A stretch of DNA of 64,000 bases. It comes from Candidatus Roseilinea sp. Lineage in GTDB: Bacteria; Chloroflexota; Anaerolineae; J036; Brachytrichaceae. The translations under genes were made by a program, and so were the position numbers. Location of the stretch: contig AP024676.1 of NCBI GenBank assembly GCA_025998955.1, positions 868,001 to 932,000 of the forward strand, written 5' to 3'. The notes under the pieces were generated by a model. It made no database searches and was not told the DNA's origin. It worked only from the letters and a program-made list of their open reading frames with translations. Of this stretch, positions 16,524 to 26,062 are shown in pieces (the first letter of the stretch is position 1; the number at the start of each line of letters is the position of its first letter).

Positions 16524-18587
16524 ATGACTGACGCATCGAACTTATTCTCTCCGGCTTCGCTCGGCCTGCTGCGCGCCGCCGCGATCTCACCGGCGCTGCG
16601 CGTTGCCGATGTGGCGTTCAACGTGCGCGCGACCACCGCGGCGCTGGAGGAGGCGCGCCGACAAGGATGCGCGTTGGCCGTTTGCCCTGAATTAGGGATC
16701 ACCGGTTACACCTGCGGCGATCTCTTCCGCCAAGCCGGCTTGCTGGAGGCGGCGCAGCTCGGTCTGCTGCAAGTTGCAGAGGCCACCGGTCGAATCGGAA
16801 TTTCCGCAGTGGTGGGGCTGCCCGTCCCCCTTGATGGGCGCATCTTCAACTGCGCTGCGTTCGTAAGCGATGGGCGCGTGCTCGGCGTCATCCCCAAGAC
16901 GTATCTGCCGAACTACAGCGAGTTCTACGAGCAGCGTTGGTTCAGCCCAGCGCGATTCGCCACCGCGCAGCACGTCGTGCTCGGCGGCCAGGCGATTCCC
17001 TTCGGAACAGACCTGCTCTTCGCCGCCGAGGACTTGCCGGACTGCGTGATCGGCGTCGAGATCTGTGAGGACCTCTGGGCGGTCGAGCCGCCGAGCGGGG
17101 CAATGGCGCGCGCTGGCGCGACGGTGCTTCTTAATCCGTCGGCCAGCCCGGAGCAACTGGGCAAGGTGGATTACCGGCGCGACCTCGTCCGGCAGCAGTC
17201 GGCGCGCTGCATCGCCGCCTATCTTTACGCCGGGTCGGGGCCGGGTGAATCCACCACCGACGTGGTGTACAGCGGGCATGCGCTGGCCTGCGAGAACGGC
17301 AACTTGCTGGCCGAAACCGAGCGCTTCCAGTTTGATACAGGCATAGTCGTGGCCGACATTGACCTGCAACGTTTGCGCCATGACCGTTGGCTCAACACCA
17401 CCTACTTTGCTGCGGGCGGCGCGCACACCTTCCGCACCATTCCCTTCCGCCTGGGCGATGCACAGACAGACATCCTTCATCGTGCGCTGCGCCGACCGCT
17501 CTCGCAGACGCCGTTCGTGCCCGGCGACCGCGCCGCGCGCGCCAAGCACTGCCGAGAGATCTTCGCCATCCAGAGCGCCGGCCTGGCCAAACGCTTGATG
17601 CACGTCGGTGCGCGCCAGGTGACCATTGGCGTCTCCGGCGGGCTGGATTCCACCTTGGCGCTGCTGGTGACGGCGCGCGCATTCGATAAGCTCGGCCTGC
17701 CGCGCTCGGGCATCGTCGCCATCACCATGCCCGGCTTCGGCACCACCGAGCGCACCCGCGGCAACGCCTGGTCACTCATGCAGGCGCTCGGCGTCACGGC
17801 GCGCGAAATTCCGATCCACGCTTCGGTGGCGCAGCACTTCGCGGACATCGGCCATGACCCGAACCGGCACGATGTGACCTACGAGAACGCCCAGGCGCGC
17901 GAGCGCACGCAGATCCTGATGGATGTAGCCAATCAGATCGGCGGCTTCGTCGTCGGCACCGGCGACCTAAGCGAGCTGGCGCTGGGCTGGGCCACCTTTA
18001 ACGGCGATCACATGAGCATGTATCACGTCAACGCCGGTGTGCCCAAGACGCTGGTGCGTTATCTGGTGGACTGGTGCGCCGACGAGGAGTTCAGCGGCGA
18101 GGCTGCGCGCATCCTGCGCGACATCAGCGCCTCGCCCATCACCCCCGAACTGCTGCCGCTGAAAGACGGCAGGCTACAACAGGAAACCGAGGCATCCATC
18201 GGCCCTTATCTGCTACACGATTTCTTCCTGTTCTATCACGTGCGCTACGGCTACGCGCCGCGCAAGGTCTTCTATCTAGCACACCACGCTTTCAACGCAC
18301 AAGACGAGGGCGACCGGCTCGGTCGTCTCTACGATGACGAAGAAATCCTGAAATGGATGGACGTCTTTTACAGCCGGTTCTTCTCGCAGCAGTTCAAACG
18401 CAATGCGATGCCGGACGGCCCGAAGGTCGGCTCGGTGGCGCTTTCGCCGCGCGGCGACTGGCGCATGCCCAGCGACGCCACGAGCGCGCTGTGGCGCGAA
18501 GAGGTCGAGGCGATCCGGCGAGCGCTGGTCGTAACAGCCGCAGCAGAGTCCGCACCGCAGCCAGCGACACCTGCCCTGGCAGCGTAA
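16524..18587 (+). CDS. nadE: Glutamine-dependent NAD+ synthetase
   Basis: 687 residues, two-domain enzyme. The N-terminal nitrilase-type glutaminase has the catalytic triad Glu56 (CPELGITGY), Lys125 ([13 protein letters not shown]) and Cys181 (GVEICEDLW). The C-terminal ATP-pyrophosphatase domain has SGGLDST (about 371-377) and the typical [19 protein letters not shown]. It makes NAD+ from deamido-NAD+ with ammonia channelled from glutamine, the last step of NAD biosynthesis. Length and motifs match the long glutamine-dependent class. It has its own promoter region behind the heptanucleotide arrays and converges with the SPFH gene downstream. Confidence 0.97.
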   Translation: MTDASNLFSPASLGLLRAAAISPALRVADVAFNVRATTAALEEARRQGCALAVCPELGITGYTCGDLFRQAGLLEAAQLGLLQVAEATGRIGISAVVGLPVPLDGRIFNCAAFVSDGRVLGVIPKTYLPNYSEFYEQRWFSPARFATAQHVVLGGQAIPFGTDLLFAAEDLPDCVIGVEICEDLWAVEPPSGAMARAGATVLLNPSASPEQLGKVDYRRDLVRQQSARCIAAYLYAGSGPGESTTDVVYSGHALACENGNLLAETERFQFDTGIVVADIDLQRLRHDRWLNTTYFAAGGAHTFRTIPFRLGDAQTDILHRALRRPLSQTPFVPGDRAARAKHCREIFAIQSAGLAKRLMHVGARQVTIGVSGGLDSTLALLVTARAFDKLGLPRSGIVAITMPGFGTTERTRGNAWSLMQALGVTAREIPIHASVAQHFADIGHDPNRHDVTYENAQARERTQILMDVANQIGGFVVGTGDLSELALGWATFNGDHMSMYHVNAGVPKTLVRYLVDWCADEEFSGEAARILRDISASPITPELLPLKDGRLQQETEASIGPYLLHDFFLFYHVRYGYAPRKVFYLAHHAFNAQDEGDRLGRLYDDEEILKWMDVFYSRFFSQQFKRNAMPDGPKVGSVALSPRGDWRMPSDATSALWREEVEAIRRALVVTAAAESAPQPATPALAA

Positions 18588-18681
18588 GGTCGCTTAGAGC
18601 GGATACCCGATCGGTGTCGGGCGCGGACCGGTGCCCCGCATGGGCAGAGCAATCCCCACCTCAATTCGGCAGGTGCTCGAA

Positions 18682-19587
18682 TTAGCGCGACTTACCGTTC
18701 GCCGTCTCAGACGGCGAACGTGAATCGGCGGCCTGCTCCACAAAGTCCACTGCTGTGCGCAACAGGTTCGTGAATTCCATCGGCACGACGAACTTGGTGG
18801 CCGGGCTGGCGCCGATGTTGCGCAGCGTATCCAGGTACTGCAGGCTCATGGTCTTAGCGCCGATAGCGTTGGCCGTGGCTTCGATCTTCTCCAGGGCAAG
18901 CGCATATCCTTCCGCCGAGAGAATCTGCGCCTGTCGCTGTCCTTCGGCCTTCAGAATGGCAGCGTGCTTCTCGCCCTCGGCAACCTTGATGGCTGCTTCG
19001 CGCCGGCCGTCGGCCTCCGTCACTGCCGCGCGGCGATTGCGCTCTGCCGACATCTGTCGCGTCATCGCGTCCTGCACATCACGCGGCGGTTCGATCTCCT
19101 TGATCTCGACCATCGTCACCTTGATGCCCCAGCGCGCCGTCACCTCGTCCATCTTGACGCGCAACACCTGATTGATCTGATCGCGCTTGGCGAGCACGTC
19201 GTCCAGATTCAAATCGCCGACGACTGCGCGCAGCGTCGTCATGGCGATGCCTTGCGCTGCAGCTTTGTAGTCCTCGACCTCGACAATGCTCGGAATGGCG
19301 TCAACGACCTTGAGGTAGATCAAAAAGTCAATCGAAACCGGCGCGTTATCCTTCGTGATGCAGGTCTGCGGCGGCACGTTGATGACGAACTCGCGCAAAT
19401 CTTGCCAGACCGGGCGATCTACGAACGGGATGAGCCATACCAGCCCCGGCCCGCGCGCACCGATGACGCGACCGAGCCGAAACACGACCAGCCGTTGATA
19501 TTCGGCCACGATTTTGATCATCGAAGTCAGCAGCACGACGACCGCCAAAGCGAGCAGCAAAACTACCAGTACATTCGTATCGAGCAT
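18682..19587 (-). CDS. SPFH/band 7 (stomatin-like) membrane protein
   Basis: 301 residues: an N-terminal membrane helix (VLVVLLLALAVVVLL), the SPFH domain (VAEYQRLVVFRLGRV ... GPGLVWLIPFVD) and a long Ala/Glu-rich coiled coil (AERNRRAAVTEADGRREAAI). The C-terminus ends in a polar tail. ATG 19587 is preceded by AGGAGGG, which lies inside the end of the upstream gene. The upstream NfeD stop TAA and this ATG are separated by one base, a tight coupling typical of stomatin-NfeD operons. In the family, the pair is linked to membrane microdomains and regulated proteolysis. A perfect ten-base inverted repeat (18696-18720) lies in its last codons. Confidence 0.94.
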   Translation of the reverse strand: MLDTNVLVVLLLALAVVVLLTSMIKIVAEYQRLVVFRLGRVIGARGPGLVWLIPFVDRPVWQDLREFVINVPPQTCITKDNAPVSIDFLIYLKVVDAIPSIVEVEDYKAAAQGIAMTTLRAVVGDLNLDDVLAKRDQINQVLRVKMDEVTARWGIKVTMVEIKEIEPPRDVQDAMTRQMSAERNRRAAVTEADGRREAAIKVAEGEKHAAILKAEGQRQAQILSAEGYALALEKIEATANAIGAKTMSLQYLDTLRNIGASPATKFVVPMEFTNLLRTAVDFVEQAADSRSPSETANGKSR

Positions 19588-19588
19588 A

Positions 19589-21007
19589 TTACCCTCCTGT
19601 TCTCCCTTGCTTGACATCTGTATCCGGCCCAGGCGTGCCTACCCGCCGCACACGCAGTGCGATGCCTTTCACACCGATGACTGCCACTCTCTCGCCGACG
19701 CGGATGGGCAATGCGCCGTCTTCAGCCGCATCGGCAATTGCCGACCAGGTCTCGCTGCCGATCTGCACGACGCCAACGGCGTTGGCTCGCCCCACTTCGG
19801 TGCGTACGAATCCTTCAGCGCCCGCCAACCGCTGCGCGGCATCGCTGAGCACGGGTAGGCGCTGGGCACGCAGCCCTTTCCCCACAGCCAGGAAGAGGAA
19901 CGCCGTAACACTGGCAGTGACACCCCCAACCAGCCACGGACTGACCGCAACGACCGGCATCGTGGGCGTGGGCGGAGTGAAAGGCCGATACAGCATGAGC
20001 GATCCAAGTGCGAAGAAGGCAATCCCGGCCAGACCCGGTGCCCCAAAGCCGGGCGAGAGCACCTCGACGACGATCAAGAGGATGCCTGGGGCGATCAACG
20101 CGATGCCCGCCCAGTTCAACGGCAAGCTGCCGAACGCCACAAACGCCAGCGCCAGCGAAATCACGCCCACTGCGCCCGGCAAGCCAAAGCCAGGAATCTG
20201 CAACTCGATCACGAGCGCGATCGCGCCCAGGCTCAGCAACAGATACGCGATGTTCGGGTCGGTGACGATGTGCAGGAGGCGCTCGGCGAAGTTCATCGGC
20301 GCCGGAACCGTCTGTGCGCCGGCAGTGCGCAGTGCAACAGGGCCAGCCACAGTGTTGACGAGCCGCCCGTCGAGCTGGACGAACAAATCATCCATGTCTG
20401 CGGCCACGAGATCAATCAGGCCATGTTGCAGCGCCTCTGCGCTGGTCAGCGAGATGCTATCGAGCACGGCACGTTCCGCCCACTCCGGGTTGCGCCCGCG
20501 CGCTGCAGCCAACGAGCGCGCCATGGCGGCGGCGTCCTGAGCGATCTTTTGCATCCTCGTCTCGTCTACTTCTGCGCCAAGTGCAACGGGGTGTGCCGCG
20601 CCAATGTTGGTGCCGGGCGCCATCGCGGCCACATGAGCGGCCAGCGTCAAGAACATGCCGGCGGATGCTGCGCGCGCCCCGGCGGGCGAGACATACACCG
20701 CGACTGGCACAGGCGACGAGAGCATGACCTGAGTCATCTCCCGCATCGCGGCGTCCAGGCCGCCCGGCGTGTCCAGGCGCATGATGACCAGCTCGGCGGA
20801 GTCGCGCTCAGCTTCGGCCAAGGCGCGTTGCAGATAGCTCGTGGTGAGTGGGTTGATGACGCCTGTGACTTCAATGAGATGAATGCGCGGCGAACGATCG
20901 CCGGCCGTTGGTGCCCGTGTTGCGGCGCCTGCGTGGTCGGCCTGGATCAGGGCAAGGCCCAAGGTCAGCCCGATCAGAACGAGGGTGCGGGCCGCCGTGC
21001 GGATCAT
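19589..21007 (-). CDS. NfeD-family membrane serine protease (ClpP-class)
   Basis: About 472 residues. It has a signal peptide and a ClpP-like periplasmic/extracellular domain with catalytic Ser in AASAGMFL and Lys in MQKIAQDA, plus GTNIGAAHPV. Several membrane helices and a C-terminal OB-fold NfeD domain (EGFVRTEVGRANAVGVVQ ... VGERVAVIGVKGI) follow. This is the long NfeD1b type that pairs with the SPFH protein and degrades its partner's C-terminus in studied archaeal examples. ATG 21007 is chosen because GGAG lies nine bases upstream and the signal peptide then starts cleanly (MIRTAARTLVLIG); in-frame alternatives lie at 21022 and 21058. Confidence 0.93.
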   Translation of the reverse strand: MIRTAARTLVLIGLTLGLALIQADHAGAATRAPTAGDRSPRIHLIEVTGVINPLTTSYLQRALAEAERDSAELVIMRLDTPGGLDAAMREMTQVMLSSPVPVAVYVSPAGARAASAGMFLTLAAHVAAMAPGTNIGAAHPVALGAEVDETRMQKIAQDAAAMARSLAAARGRNPEWAERAVLDSISLTSAEALQHGLIDLVAADMDDLFVQLDGRLVNTVAGPVALRTAGAQTVPAPMNFAERLLHIVTDPNIAYLLLSLGAIALVIELQIPGFGLPGAVGVISLALAFVAFGSLPLNWAGIALIAPGILLIVVEVLSPGFGAPGLAGIAFFALGSLMLYRPFTPPTPTMPVVAVSPWLVGGVTASVTAFLFLAVGKGLRAQRLPVLSDAAQRLAGAEGFVRTEVGRANAVGVVQIGSETWSAIADAAEDGALPIRVGERVAVIGVKGIALRVRRVGTPGPDTDVKQGRTGG

Positions 21008-21118
21008 GCGGCTGTTCTCCATCGTGAACCATGTGATGGAAGAGTGTAGGGTGCACACTTTGGGCGTTCAATCGCGGAAGCGCGCAATCGGGATAAGCGA
21101 AACTGCGGATTCGAAGTG

Positions 21119-22861
21119 TCATCGCCGCCCGTTCACGGGTACCACCACGCTCAGATGCGTGCCGCGCCCCGGTTCAGAATGGACGATCAGGGTTCCGCCA
21201 ATGGCCCACACGCGCTCCTGAATGCCCATCAGTCCGAAACTGCCCAGTTGCGCCAGCTCCGACAGCGGTCGGGGCACCTCGAACCCCTTGCCGTCATCGC
21301 CGATATCCAGTTGCACGGCCGTGGCGCGATACGTCAAGTTCACGCGCAGGCCGGTGGCATGCGCATGCTTGCGGATGTTGGTCAGCGCTTCCTGCGTGAT
21401 GCGATACAGCGCCAGCTCCTGCTCGGCTTGCAGCGCGATCGGTTGCCCCGACACGGTGAAATCGGCTTGAGGCACGGCGCCTTCGCCCTCGCGTGCGGCG
21501 CGCACGAGGGCCTGCAAAGCAGGCACCAGGCCCAGATCTTCCAGCACCGGCGGGCGCAAGTCGCGGCTGATGCGCCGCACGCCCTGCAATGTGTCGGCCA
21601 CCGTGGCCTGCAGTTGCGCCAGCTCGGCCTTCCGCGCGTCATCAGGCTCTGTGGCCTGATAAAGCTCGAGGCGGCGACTGACGGCCAGCAGGCTCTGCGT
21701 CGTTTCATCGTGTAATTCGCGGGCGATGCGCCGCCGTTCTTCTTCCTGCGACTGAGTCATCGCGCCCAGGTAGCGGCGCAACCCAGCCCGATAGCGGGCG
21801 ATTTGCCCCGCCATCTGATCGAACGCACGGCCCAATGCGTCAATCTCGCGGATGGTCGTCTGGCCGATCGGCTCGACCGGCTCGCCCGCCGCTAGGCGCG
21901 CTGTCTGCTGAGCGAGCAATTGCACTGGCACGACGATGCGCCGCACACCACGCCACAGCGCATAAGCCACCACAGCGATGGCAGCCATTCCGGCTACGGC
22001 GATGATGGCGGCGTAGGTCTGCGCTGGTGCGACGACCGCGTCCCATGGTTCACGCACGATCAACCCCCAGCCCGTCTCGTTCACCGGCGTGTAGCCCTGC
22101 ACCAAACGTTCGCCCGACGGCGACGTCCACAGCGTCCCGCCGCTCTGGCCCGCGATCACGCTCTTGACGAACGGCCGATCAGTGAAATCAGCGCCGATCT
22201 CTTGCGGATCTGGATGAAAAATCACTCGTCCATTGCGATCTACCACATAGGCGAAGCCGGCCTCGCCGATGACAAGTTGGCGGATCGGGTCGCCGAGTGA
22301 GGTATCCCGCAAATACACTGCGCCCAATAGTGCACCTGCGAACGCATGACCGTCATCGCGGATCGGCACCGCAATGACGATGATGTCGTCGCCGGTCTGA
22401 GGATGCGCAAGCACGTCGCTGAACGCACGCTCTCGCCCAGCGCGGACGGCCTCGAAATAGGTTTGCCCAGCCGCTGAATTTCCGATGGGTGAAGTGCCTG
22501 CCGGGACAGCCACAAGCACCTCGCCTTTCTGATCGAGGATGGCGACACCGGCGGAGAAAATCTTCAAGACTTCCGCCGCGCCCGTCAGCGCCGCCGTGCG
22601 TGATGCCAGTGCATCGCTGCGCATATCCGAAGTCGTCGCCAGCGCCTCCAGAGCGCGCGCAAACCCCTCCGTTGCTGTCGAGATGCGCTCGGCTGTCAGC
22701 TTCGCCAGTTGGCGGTCGCGGTCCACGAGTAGCGCCGTCAGCACTTGTTGATAAGCGTACAGGCTCACGCCGATCATCCCGAACATGACGAGGGACAATG
22801 GTGCGACCACGCGCAGGACGAACTGGGCAAGCAGGGAGCGGAAACGGTCGGGCCACACCAT
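21119..22861 (-). CDS. Sensor histidine kinase (Cache, HAMP, HisKA_3, HATPase)
   Basis: About 580 residues. A membrane helix near the N-terminus and a second around residues 290-310 bracket an extracellular double-Cache-like sensor (ERAFSDVLAHPQTGDD, GEAGFAYVVDRNGRVIFHPD). A HAMP segment follows, then HisKA_3 with phospho-His in RRRIARELHDETTQS, and a HATPase with NIRKHAHATG and GDDGKGFE. This is the NarL-partner class of two-component kinases. ATG 22861 has a GGAAGGA site ten bases upstream; an alternative TTG at 22888 would overlap the response regulator stop. It is the second gene after the response regulator. The signal is unknown; Cache domains usually bind small ligands. Confidence 0.94.
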   Translation of the reverse strand: MVWPDRFRSLLAQFVLRVVAPLSLVMFGMIGVSLYAYQQVLTALLVDRDRQLAKLTAERISTATEGFARALEALATTSDMRSDALASRTAALTGAAEVLKIFSAGVAILDQKGEVLVAVPAGTSPIGNSAAGQTYFEAVRAGRERAFSDVLAHPQTGDDIIVIAVPIRDDGHAFAGALLGAVYLRDTSLGDPIRQLVIGEAGFAYVVDRNGRVIFHPDPQEIGADFTDRPFVKSVIAGQSGGTLWTSPSGERLVQGYTPVNETGWGLIVREPWDAVVAPAQTYAAIIAVAGMAAIAVVAYALWRGVRRIVVPVQLLAQQTARLAAGEPVEPIGQTTIREIDALGRAFDQMAGQIARYRAGLRRYLGAMTQSQEEERRRIARELHDETTQSLLAVSRRLELYQATEPDDARKAELAQLQATVADTLQGVRRISRDLRPPVLEDLGLVPALQALVRAAREGEGAVPQADFTVSGQPIALQAEQELALYRITQEALTNIRKHAHATGLRVNLTYRATAVQLDIGDDGKGFEVPRPLSELAQLGSFGLMGIQERVWAIGGTLIVHSEPGRGTHLSVVVPVNGRR

Positions 22862-22884
22862 ATCGCGCACATCCTTCCGAGCCG

Positions 22885-23562
22885 TCAAGGTTCGAGCGTC
22901 AGCCAGCCGCGCCGGATCGCTGTCAACACGGCGTCGAGCCGGGAAGTGACTTGCATCTTGGCAAAGATGTTGGTGAGATGGGCCTGCACAGTGCGGTCGC
23001 TGATGTAGAGCGCTTCGGCGATGGCCTGATTGCTCATGCCGCGCGCCAGCATCTGCAGCACCTCAAGCTCGCGCGGCGTGAGGGCATCCACTGAGCCATC
23101 GTCGCTTGTCGGCGGCCGGGCATCCCCGCGCATGTGCGCCACCACTTTGCGCGCGATTTGCGGCGACAGCGGCGACTCGCCGGCTTTCACCTGCCGGATC
23201 GCTTTGACCAGTTCGCTCACCGGCGCGGTCTTCAACAGGTAGCCGCTGGCGCCGGCCTGCAGCAGCGAGAAGACGTACTGGTCGTCGTCATGTGCCGTCA
23301 ACACGAGCACCTGCACCTCCGGCAGCGACCTACGAATGTGACGCGTAGCTTCGATGCCGTTCAACACCGGCATGCGGATATCCATCACCACGATGTCCGG
23401 CTTGAGCGCATGAGCCAGTTCGAGCGCCTCCTGACCGTTGCCTGCCTCGGCCACCACCTGCAGATCAGGCTCGCGGCGCAGCAACTCGGCCGTGCCCTGC
23501 CGCAGCATGACGTGGTCGTCCACCAGAATCAGCCGAATCGTTTCGTTCAACGCACGATGCAT
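22885..23562 (-). CDS. NarL/FixJ-type response regulator
   Basis: 225 residues. The receiver domain has acidic pocket LVDDH, phospho-acceptor Asp in IVVMDIRMPVLNG (about residue 60), Thr in VLTAHDD and Lys in YLLKTAP. The C-terminal LuxR/GerE helix-turn-helix is LTPRELEVLQMLARGMSNQA followed by SDRTVQAHLTNIF. It would be phosphorylated by the adjacent histidine kinase and control transcription. ATG 23562 is chosen over an upstream start because the receiver begins at once. Its promoter region is the 100-base gap shared with the divergent universal stress gene. Confidence 0.95.
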   Translation of the reverse strand: MHRALNETIRLILVDDHVMLRQGTAELLRREPDLQVVAEAGNGQEALELAHALKPDIVVMDIRMPVLNGIEATRHIRRSLPEVQVLVLTAHDDDQYVFSLLQAGASGYLLKTAPVSELVKAIRQVKAGESPLSPQIARKVVAHMRGDARPPTSDDGSVDALTPRELEVLQMLARGMSNQAIAEALYISDRTVQAHLTNIFAKMQVTSRLDAVLTAIRRGWLTLEP

Positions 23563-23663
23563 TATAGGTATGCGACCGTGCGGCAAATCCGCGGTTTTGC
23601 GTACGTGCACTGCGCATTTCGCCCGTAGCGCGACGCACCTGCATTCGTTACAGTGAACGCACT

Positions 23664-24086
23664 GTGATCCAGCATATCCTGTTGGCTACCGACGGCTCCG
23701 CAGCAGCCGAGCGCGCCGCCAGCCTCGCAGCGTCGCTGGCCATCCGCTTCAACGCCAAGCTGACGGTCTTACACGCCTTTCAGCCCATCCCCTTCTTGCT
23801 GGGCGAGCCCAATTACAGCCACGCCCTTGATCGGGCGCTGGAAGGCGCCACCCACCTGCTGGGCAATGTGAAAAAGCGCCTGAGCGAGATGGGGGTGCAC
23901 ACCGTCGAGACGGACTTCGTGGAAGGGCCGCCTGCCGACGTCATCCTAGGCGTGGCCGACACGCGCAAGCCCGATCTGCTCGTGATCGGCTCGCGCGGGT
24001 TGAGCACATGGCAGGGCGCTTTTCTGGGCAGCGTCAGCGCCGCCGTCGTCCAGCGCGCAGAATGCCCTGTGCTAGTGGTCAAGTGA
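23664..24086 (+). CDS. Universal stress protein (UspA family)
   Basis: 140 residues starting at GTG 23664: ILLATDGSAAAERAA at the N-terminus, a central PADVILGVADTRKPDLLVIG, and the ATP-binding signature GSRGLSTWQGAFLGSVSAAV near the end. The last strand is CPVLVVK. The Gly-x2-Gly-x9-Gly-S pattern indicates the ATP-binding class. It is divergent from the two-component operon and is followed, after 57 bases, by a small stress-associated-looking gene. Confidence 0.93.
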   Translation: MIQHILLATDGSAAAERAASLAASLAIRFNAKLTVLHAFQPIPFLLGEPNYSHALDRALEGATHLLGNVKKRLSEMGVHTVETDFVEGPPADVILGVADTRKPDLLVIGSRGLSTWQGAFLGSVSAAVVQRAECPVLVVK

Positions 24087-24143
24087 GGACCGCCGGTTAA
24101 GGCGAACAGGACAAAAGCGAGGGGAGAAGGAGGTTGAGTTGAG

Positions 24144-24386
24144 ATGAATGCAGCGACCGATCTGTTTCAGGGCAAGTGGCCGCACCTGCGTCTAGAGGCC
24201 ATGCAGTTTTTCAGCGAGCTGACCGACGACGACCTCATCGAGATTGACCGCGACACCGAGAACATCATCCCTATCCTGCAGCGACGTTACCGCATTTCGG
24301 AGGACATGGCTCACGCCGAGTTAGACCGATTCGTCGGCGCGTTCAGCTACGTCATGGACGGGGCTGAAGAAAAGAGCGCGACATGA
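24144..24386 (+). CDS. Small CsbD-like hypothetical protein
   Basis: 80 residues, acidic. The core WPHLRLEAMQFFSELTDDDL, followed by ILQRRYRISEDMAHAELDRF, resembles the small helical family related to CsbD stress proteins, which carries Trp, LTDDDL and L-x-x-RY-x-x-x-x-x-x-A landmarks. No signal peptide or membrane segment is present. A purine-rich GGGGAGAAGGAGG-like stretch at about 24120-24132 gives a strong ribosome site. The function is not established; the position after a universal stress gene suggests a stress link. Confidence 0.75.
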   Translation: MNAATDLFQGKWPHLRLEAMQFFSELTDDDLIEIDRDTENIIPILQRRYRISEDMAHAELDRFVGAFSYVMDGAEEKSAT

Positions 24387-24445
24387 GCGAGCCTGAGCCG
24401 CAAGCGCAAATCCATTGTGGCTCAGGCCGATGAGGAGGAAGACCC

Positions 24446-25828
24446 ATGAAAAGATTCCGCACACCGACGAAACTGGCGGCGCTGAGCGTCGCCTTCGGCT
24501 TGTTGCTGGCGGCTTGCCAGATGCCGCCCATGCCCGCTGCCCAGCAACCGCCCCAGGTCGTGGAGGTCACCCGCGAAGTGCTGGTAGAGGTCACCCCTGC
24601 GCCGGTGAACTACGGCGAGGTGGTGTGGCTGTCCACGCAACTGCGCCCGGTCGGCGAGGCCGAGCGCGTGCGCGGCGTGATCCTGCGCGGCTTCCCAGGC
24701 CAGGTTGACTTTATCCCGGAGGACGAAGGGCCGTTCATTGACCGCATCGCCGCGGAAACCCAGGCCGGCCGGGGCACGGTCTCCCTGCTGGGCGCGCTGC
24801 ACGGCAACTTCTCCAGCATGGTCACCGCCAATCAGCTCATGGACCTGACCGAGTTGAAGGGTCGCCTGATGGATCGCGGCATTCCTGATGAATTCTGGAA
24901 GCTGGCGCAGTTCGGCACAGATAAGACCTACTACGTGCCATGGATGCAGGCCACCTACACCATGGTCGCCAACAAGAAGGCGCTCGAATACCTGCCGGAA
25001 GGCGCTGACATGAACGCGCTGACCTACGAGCAACTGCTGGAATGGGCCAAGAACATGCGGGAGGCGACGCAGGAGAACAAGCTGGGCATCCCGGCTGGCG
25101 AGGCCGCGCTGTTGCATCGCTTCTTCCAGGGCTTCTTGCTGCCGGCCTTCACCGGCGGCGTGGTCACGACCTTTGCGTCCGAAGACGCCGAGAAGGCCTG
25201 GCAGTACATGAAGGAGTTGTGGGAATACGTCAACCCGCAGGCGCTGACCTATAACTTCATGCAGGATCATCTGTTGGCAGAGGAAGTGTGGGTGGCATGG
25301 GATCACGTCGCGCGCACCAAGGATGCGCTGGAGCAGCGCCCCGATGACTTCGTGGCGTTGCCGGTGCCGGCCGGGCCGAAGGGACGCGCCTCCATGCCGG
25401 TGATCGCCGGTTTGGGCATCCCGGTGACTGCGCCGAACGTCGAGGGCGCCGAGGCGCTGATCGAATTTCTGACCCGCCCCGACACTCAGGTCACCACGCT
25501 ACGGGAAGTGGGCTTCTTCCCCATGGTGGACGTCGAGTTTCCCGGCTTCGTTACCCCGGGCATTCGGGCACAGGGTGAGGTCGTCTTGAAGCAGGCCAAT
25601 GCGCCCGACGCGCTGGCGGTACTGCTGCCGGTCGGCCTGGGGCCGAAGAACGGCGACTTCAACAAGATCTTCCGCGACACCTTCACTGCCATCGTCATCA
25701 ACAACGAGGACATTGCAGCCACGCTGGCTTCGCAGAAGGACGTGCTGAATGCGCTGATGAAGGAGGTGGGCGCGCCGTGCTGGGCGCCGGACCCGGACAG
25801 CAACGGGCTGCCGTGCCAGGCGGAGTGA
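24446..25828 (+). CDS. ABC transporter extracellular sugar-binding lipoprotein
   Basis: 460 residues. A lipoprotein signal ends in LLLAACQ (Cys about residue 24), followed by a Pro/Gln linker and VVEVTREVLVEVTPAP, a spacer common in Chloroflexota binding proteins. The rest is a family 1 (MalE/UgpB-like) extracellular solute-binding protein, including YYVPWMQATYTMVANKKALE and a hinge-type MPVIAGLGIPVTAPN. Neighbours confirm the import role: two MalF/MalG permeases and a MalK-type ATPase follow. The ATG at 24446 has AGGAGGAAG upstream. Ligand, probably an oligosaccharide or polyol, is unknown. A hairpin pair separates it from the permeases. Confidence 0.93.
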   Translation: MKRFRTPTKLAALSVAFGLLLAACQMPPMPAAQQPPQVVEVTREVLVEVTPAPVNYGEVVWLSTQLRPVGEAERVRGVILRGFPGQVDFIPEDEGPFIDRIAAETQAGRGTVSLLGALHGNFSSMVTANQLMDLTELKGRLMDRGIPDEFWKLAQFGTDKTYYVPWMQATYTMVANKKALEYLPEGADMNALTYEQLLEWAKNMREATQENKLGIPAGEAALLHRFFQGFLLPAFTGGVVTTFASEDAEKAWQYMKELWEYVNPQALTYNFMQDHLLAEEVWVAWDHVARTKDALEQRPDDFVALPVPAGPKGRASMPVIAGLGIPVTAPNVEGAEALIEFLTRPDTQVTTLREVGFFPMVDVEFPGFVTPGIRAQGEVVLKQANAPDALAVLLPVGLGPKNGDFNKIFRDTFTAIVINNEDIAATLASQKDVLNALMKEVGAPCWAPDPDSNGLPCQAE

Positions 25829-25892
25829 CGCCGCTCACCCAAGCGCTGGAGGCTGGTAGACGAAACGAATGACGTTTTCGCTTCCAGATTCA

Positions 25893-25940
25893 GACCCTAA
25901 AGGTTTCTTCGCCGCGCCGCGGAAAACCTTTAGGGTCGTT
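25893..25940 (+). terminator. Hairpin after the binding-protein gene, partial terminator or RNA stabiliser
   Basis: GACCCTAAAGGTTT (25893-25906) pairs with AAACCTTTAGGGTC (25923-25936), followed by GTTTATTG. It lies between the binding protein and the permease genes, a place where many ABC operons reduce downstream expression or stabilise the 5' mRNA. Confidence 0.65.
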
Positions 25941-25964
25941 TATTGATTGCCTTAGGTTTTCGCT

Positions 25965-26018
25965 CGTCATTCCCGCGGAGCCTGTCCCCGCAGAGGCGGG
26001 GAATGCGCGGGCATGACG
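25965..26018. repeat. Nested palindromic repeat upstream of the permease gene
   Basis: An outer inverted repeat CGTCATTCCCGCG (25965-25977) / CGCGGGCATGACG (26006-26018) has one mismatch and encloses a perfect inner stem TCCCCGC (25985-25991) / GCGGGGA (25996-26002). The outer arms resemble a widespread class of CGTCATTCCCGCG-type bacterial intergenic palindromes. No second copy was seen in this window. Confidence 0.6.
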
Positions 26019-26062
26019 GTGTGACGTAATTGAAAACCTCAGGTAACCAGGGTCGTTTGACA

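Noticed and set aside
18696-18720. Perfect ten-base inverted repeat in the last codons of the SPFH gene
   Set aside because: No T-run follows and it is coding; a terminator call is not supported.
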